Origin: Bacteroidetes bacterium UBA7368
GTDB taxonomy: Bacteria > Bacteroidota > Rhodothermia > Rhodothermales > UBA10348
DNA: 8,296 nt
Reading direction: 5' to 3'
Assembly (NCBI GenBank): GCA_002469915.1
Contig: DKOG01000124.1
Coordinates: forward strand, 1-8,296
A program made the translations under genes and the position numbers. The notes beneath the pieces were generated by a model. It searched no databases and was not told the DNA's origin. It saw only the letters and a list, made by a program, of their open reading frames with translations. This document shows positions 5,712-8,296 of the stretch, in pieces; the first letter of the stretch is position 1; every line of letters begins with the position of its first letter.

Positions 5712-7145
5712 TTATGGCTTCCAGTCGCGGATGGCATCTATCATGTACGCGGCAACGTTCTCAGCCGGTATCCGATCCTGCTCCATCGTATCTCTATGGC
5801 GAACTGTTACGCTACCTTCTTCAACAGACTCACCATCTACTGTTACACAGAAAGGCGTACCTACTTCATCCATTCGTCGGTACCTACGACCAATAGCTCC
5901 CTTTTCATCGTAAAAGGCATGGAAATGCTGCTGTAAATCCTCCTGAATCTTCCTCGCTACTTCAGGCATGCCATTTTTCTTGACAAGTGGGAAGATGGCG
6001 GCGGTGATGGGAGCAATCTTAGGATGAAACTTCATCAGTGAACGGGTATCCCCATCCACTTCTTCTTCCCGATACGCTTCGCACAGAATCGTTAGAACCG
6101 TCCGGTCCAGGCCTGCTGAGGTTTCGACTACATAAGGAAGGTATTTTTCATTGGAGCGGGGATCGAAATACTCCATTTTCTTACCAGAGTGGTCCTGGTG
6201 CGCCCGTAAGTCAAAGTCCGTGCGACTGTGGATACCTTCCACCTCCTGCCAGCCAATCGGGAATTCATACTGAATATCGAACGCTGCATCTGCATAATGG
6301 GCTAGCTTCTCATGCTCGTGCCAGCGCAGCTTAGAGGGCCGAATACCATTATCGATGTGCCATTGCATGCGCTCTTCACGCCACTGCTCGAAAGCCTCCA
6401 TCTGAGATCCGGGCTTAACGAAATACTGCATTTCCATCTGCTCGAACTCGCGCATACGGAAGATAAACTGGCGAGCTACGATCTCATTTCGGAAGGCTTT
6501 CCCAATCTGAGCAATACCAAAGGGTACCTGGTGTCGTCCCGTTTCACGGACGTTGTGGAAATTGACAAAAATACCCTGAGCAGTCTCTGGTCTCAGGTAA
6601 ATCTTGTTGTCTGCATCCTGTACCGGACCGATATGCGTATCAAACATCAGGTTAAACTGACGAACATCGGTCCAGTCAAACATTCCTGAGTCAGGAGAAC
6701 GAATCTCCTCAGCCATTATAACATCGTGTAACGCCTTGGACATATCCTCAGCGTTAAGCGCATCTACCAACGCCTGATAGACTCGATCTGCCGTCTCATC
6801 TTTTCCTTTGCGGCGAAGACGGTCGATATATCCTTCGATAAGCTGATCAGCACGATATCTCATTTTCGAGGTCTTATCGTCAATCAACGGGTCACTGAAG
6901 GCATCCACGTGACCAGAAGCTTTCCACGTCTTAGGATGCATCAAAATAGCCGCATCCAGACCGGATACATTCTGGTGACGGTACACCATGGCGTTCCACC
7001 AACGCTGCGTCACATTACGTTTGAGCTCGACGCCGAGCGGTCCGTAGTCGTACGTGGCGGAAAGTCCACCGTAAATTTCGGAACTCTGAAATATGAATCC
7101 ACGTCGTTTGGAAAGCGATACGATCTTTTCAAAGAGGTCAGACAT
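5712..7145 (-). CDS. glyS: Glycyl-tRNA synthetase, homodimeric alpha2 class II type
   Basis: The enzyme charges tRNA-Gly with glycine using ATP in the cytosol. The 477-residue protein has the usual order: N-terminal FEKIVSLSKRRGFIFQSSEIYGG, a motif 1 region GLSATYDYGPLGVELKRN (27-44), the insertion with LRPETAQGIFVNF (184-196), motif 2 FRNEIVARQFIFRMREFEQME (218-238), motif 3 ETSAGLDRTVL (341-351), and a C-terminal anticodon-binding domain from KIAPITAAIFPLV (376) to the end. All catalytic motifs look intact and length is normal for the family. The start is ATG 7143-7145, where SDLFEKIV matches the family N-terminus; an AAGG lies 11 bases upstream. The frame stays open 23 codons further, but that extension is Cys-rich and unlike the family. 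It follows radC by 102 bases on the same strand. Confidence 0.97.
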   Translation of the reverse strand: MSDLFEKIVSLSKRRGFIFQSSEIYGGLSATYDYGPLGVELKRNVTQRWWNAMVYRHQNVSGLDAAILMHPKTWKASGHVDAFSDPLIDDKTSKMRYRADQLIEGYIDRLRRKGKDETADRVYQALVDALNAEDMSKALHDVIMAEEIRSPDSGMFDWTDVRQFNLMFDTHIGPVQDADNKIYLRPETAQGIFVNFHNVRETGRHQVPFGIAQIGKAFRNEIVARQFIFRMREFEQMEMQYFVKPGSQMEAFEQWREERMQWHIDNGIRPSKLRWHEHEKLAHYADAAFDIQYEFPIGWQEVEGIHSRTDFDLRAHQDHSGKKMEYFDPRSNEKYLPYVVETSAGLDRTVLTILCEAYREEEVDGDTRSLMKFHPKIAPITAAIFPLVKKNGMPEVARKIQEDLQQHFHAFYDEKGAIGRRYRRMDEVGTPFCVTVDGESVEEGSVTVRHRDTMEQDRIPAENVAAYMIDAIRDWKP

Positions 7146-7247
7146 GCAAAAAGTGGCCTTGTTGGAAAAACATTTTGAGATAGACACGCAAATTACGCAT
7201 CCAGAAGTTGCCAAAGACGGAGTCGGATTGAATATATCGGTGAATTG

Positions 7248-7952
7248 CTATGCCGATGAGTGCACCAACCCCCGTTCGGCTAACGAGGTGAACGAATCCC
7301 CAGCGATAATAATATGGTCTCTGAGCGGAATGCCTAGGGTCTTTCCCGCGGCCGCTAATTGTCTGGTAACGGCCACATCTTCTTGGCTGGGTTCTGGATT
7401 TCCGGATGGATGATTATGAAGGCAAATCACAGCCGCAGCATGTTCGAGTATCGCACGTCTGAAAACTAAGCGGGGTTCAACGATGCTCGAAGACAGCCCC
7501 CCTTCGCTCGCCGTAAAATCAGAAATTCGACCGTGAGCGGTATTTAGAAGAACGACTTTAAAGATCTCTCTTTTTAGATCTGACAGAAAGGGTGCGTACT
7601 CCAAATACACATCTTGAGGACATCGAAAAGCGGGCGTCGCCGGGCGCGGATGCCGCGCTAGGCGACGCCCGAGTTCAAAAGTAGCTGCTAAACGCGCACT
7701 TTTGGCCGGCCCGATTCCATCCAACCCTTGGTAGTCCCTAACGTCTCTGGATGCCAATTCTCGAAGAGACCCGTACATCGTTAATAATTCGCGTCCCAAT
7801 CGGACTGGACTCTTGTGCGAGGTATCAGTACGCGTTCCGGTGCCAATAATCAATGCCAATAGCTCAGCATCTGTTAACACAGCAATGCCGTGCTCGTGCA
7901 ATCGCTCTCTGGGTAAACCGGGCTTTGAGGATCGTGCTGGTAAAACGGTCAT
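7248..7952 (-). CDS. radC: RadC family protein with JAMM/MPN domain
   Basis: This 234-residue protein combines an N-terminal RadC helical domain (PRERLHEHGIAVLTDAELLALIIGTGT), a helix-hairpin-helix (GLDGIGPAKSARLAA, 76-90) and a C-terminal MPN/JAMM fold. The metal motif LHNHPSGNPEPSQED contains His179, His181 and Asp192, all intact, which suggests a zinc-dependent hydrolase fold. The physiological role of RadC is unsettled despite the historical DNA-repair label. ATG at 7950-7952 is preferred because GGAG (7959-7962) stands six bases before it. A GTG at 7964 is in frame but lies on top of that ribosome-binding site. Codons 94-108, between the HhH and MPN domains, coincide with a large GC-rich palindrome. 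Comparison with remembered B. subtilis RadC shows the same linker length, so the palindrome did not lengthen the protein. The gene lies 64 bases after rho. Confidence 0.95.
   Translation of the reverse strand: MTVLPARSSKPGLPRERLHEHGIAVLTDAELLALIIGTGTRTDTSHKSPVRLGRELLTMYGSLRELASRDVRDYQGLDGIGPAKSARLAATFELGRRLARHPRPATPAFRCPQDVYLEYAPFLSDLKREIFKVVLLNTAHGRISDFTASEGGLSSSIVEPRLVFRRAILEHAAAVICLHNHPSGNPEPSQEDVAVTRQLAAAGKTLGIPLRDHIIIAGDSFTSLAERGLVHSSA
7631..7671. repeat. 41-base nested GC-rich palindrome inside radC
   Basis: The outer arms CGGGCGTCGCC (7631-7641) and GGCGACGCCCG (7661-7671) are perfect 11-base inverted repeats. Inside them GCGCGG (7644-7649) and CCGCGC (7653-7658) form a second 6-base stem around a 3-base loop. 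A single 2x2 mismatch (7642-7643 against 7659-7660) separates the stems. By my count 35 of 41 bases are G or C, against roughly half in the flanks. In the radC sense strand the stem is followed by CTTTTCG, giving it a weak terminator-like look. It encodes LGRRLARHPRPATPA. Confidence 0.9.
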
Positions 7953-7958
7953 GTACTT

Positions 7959-7962
7959 CTCC
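7959..7962 (-). promoter_or_regulatory. radC ribosome-binding site
   Basis: GGAG six bases before ATG 7950-7952. It overlaps the alternative GTG start at 7962-7964 and therefore favours the ATG. Confidence 0.6.
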
Positions 7963-8010
7963 ACTTTCAGGACTTTGACCCTGAATGCGTCCGCACATAA
8001 CTACACCTTT

Positions 8011-8027
8011 ACCAGGCTAGCGCTGGT
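8011..8027. other. Short hairpin overlapping the rho stop codon
   Basis: ACCAG (8011-8015) and CTGGT (8023-8027) flank a GC-rich 7-base centre that contains the rho TAG (8017-8019). In the mRNA sense no U-tract follows, so it is not an intrinsic terminator. It may be chance, or a small 3' structure between rho and radC. Confidence 0.25.
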
Positions 8028-8296
8028 TAGGAATCAATCCGTTCAGTAAATCCTCATTGGTCGGAGCCTGATGCATATGACGCAAAAGGGCCTGCATAGC
8101 ATCTATGGGGCTGCGACTATTGAGAGCTCGAAACAGGCGGTGATGCTGATCAATGAATTCATCGCCGATCAGAATTTCCTCGTTTCGGGTACCTGATTTT
8201 CTAAGATGAATGGCGGGGTAGATTCTTCTATTAGCCATTTCACGATCTAGAACGACTTCCGAATTACCGGTACCTTTGAACTCTTCAAAAATCACT
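8017..8296 (-). CDS. rho: Transcription termination factor Rho, C-terminal part
   Basis: Rho is a hexameric RNA-dependent ATPase that ends transcription of untranslated RNA. The window holds the last 92 codons plus one extra base; the 5' part lies beyond the right edge. [28 protein letters not shown], followed by [10 protein letters not shown] and [22 protein letters not shown], aligns with the Rho C-terminus (E. coli [37 protein letters not shown]). The leading GTG at 8293-8295 is an internal Val, not a start. It includes the C-terminal part of the RecA-like domain with the EEFKGTGN segment. It ends in TAG, followed by 64 bases and radC on the same strand. Confidence 0.96.
   Translation of the reverse strand, partial: [92 protein letters not shown]

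Noticed and set aside
5703..5722. GGAAG/CTTCC hairpin at the arsC/glyS junction as bidirectional terminator
   Set aside because: Only five pairs, a 10-base loop and no U-tract on either strand.
7146..7214. 23-codon N-terminal extension of glycyl-tRNA synthetase
   Set aside because: Cys-rich and unlike the family; the family N-terminus begins at ATG 7145.
7185..7215. Bacteroidota-type promoter (TTTG then TAATTTG) ahead of glyS
   Set aside because: The spacing is about 16 bases instead of the usual 19-21 and the -7 box lacks a base; too weak to call.

Overview
This window looks like a core-genome stretch from a Gram-negative bacterium of roughly 50% GC. An outer-membrane beta-barrel protein with a signal peptide, a homodimeric (alpha2-type) glycyl-tRNA synthetase, RadC, NadA and Rho together fit the Bacteroidota/Rhodothermota neighbourhood. 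That placement is an impression from gene content and protein style, not a phylogenetic result.

Layout, right to left along the minus strand: the C-terminus of transcription terminator Rho (8017 to the window edge), radC (7248-7952) and glycyl-tRNA synthetase (5712-7145) form one co-directional run. Tail-to-tail with glyS lies a thioredoxin-type arsenate reductase/LMW-phosphatase-fold gene (5294-5710, plus). It is divergent from nadA (4136-5128, minus), and the 165-base gap between them holds two dyad-symmetric elements and a possible 16-codon leader ORF with a strong Shine-Dalgarno sequence. nadA runs tail-to-tail into an unrecognised outer-membrane beta-barrel gene (2711-4132, plus). That gene is divergent from a stand-alone LON substrate-binding-domain gene (1982-2617, minus), which is followed by a membrane sensor locus (54-1928, minus).

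The sensor locus is the most unusual part. Three consecutive open segments on the minus strand share one reading frame and together read as a single sensor protein: TM1, Cache-like periplasmic domain, TM2, HAMP, PAS, PAS, DHp/HisKA helix pair. The frame is interrupted by only two stop codons, TAG at 1164-1166 and TAA at 363-365. The TAG falls exactly at the linker into the first PAS domain, and no ATG, GTG or TTG restarts it in time. No HATPase catalytic domain follows the DHp pair. Other genes here use TAG as their ordinary stop (rho, radC, arsC-like, OMP, LON), so a genome-wide TAG reassignment is unlikely. Recent decay, sequencing/assembly error or local readthrough remain possible.

The second striking item is a 41-base, about 85% GC, nested near-perfect palindrome inside radC (7631-7671), lying in the linker between the HhH and MPN/JAMM domains. 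The rest is ordinary housekeeping: translation (glyS), NAD synthesis (nadA), DNA-repair-associated RadC and transcription termination (rho). I saw no RNA genes, CRISPR, insertion sequences or phage genes.
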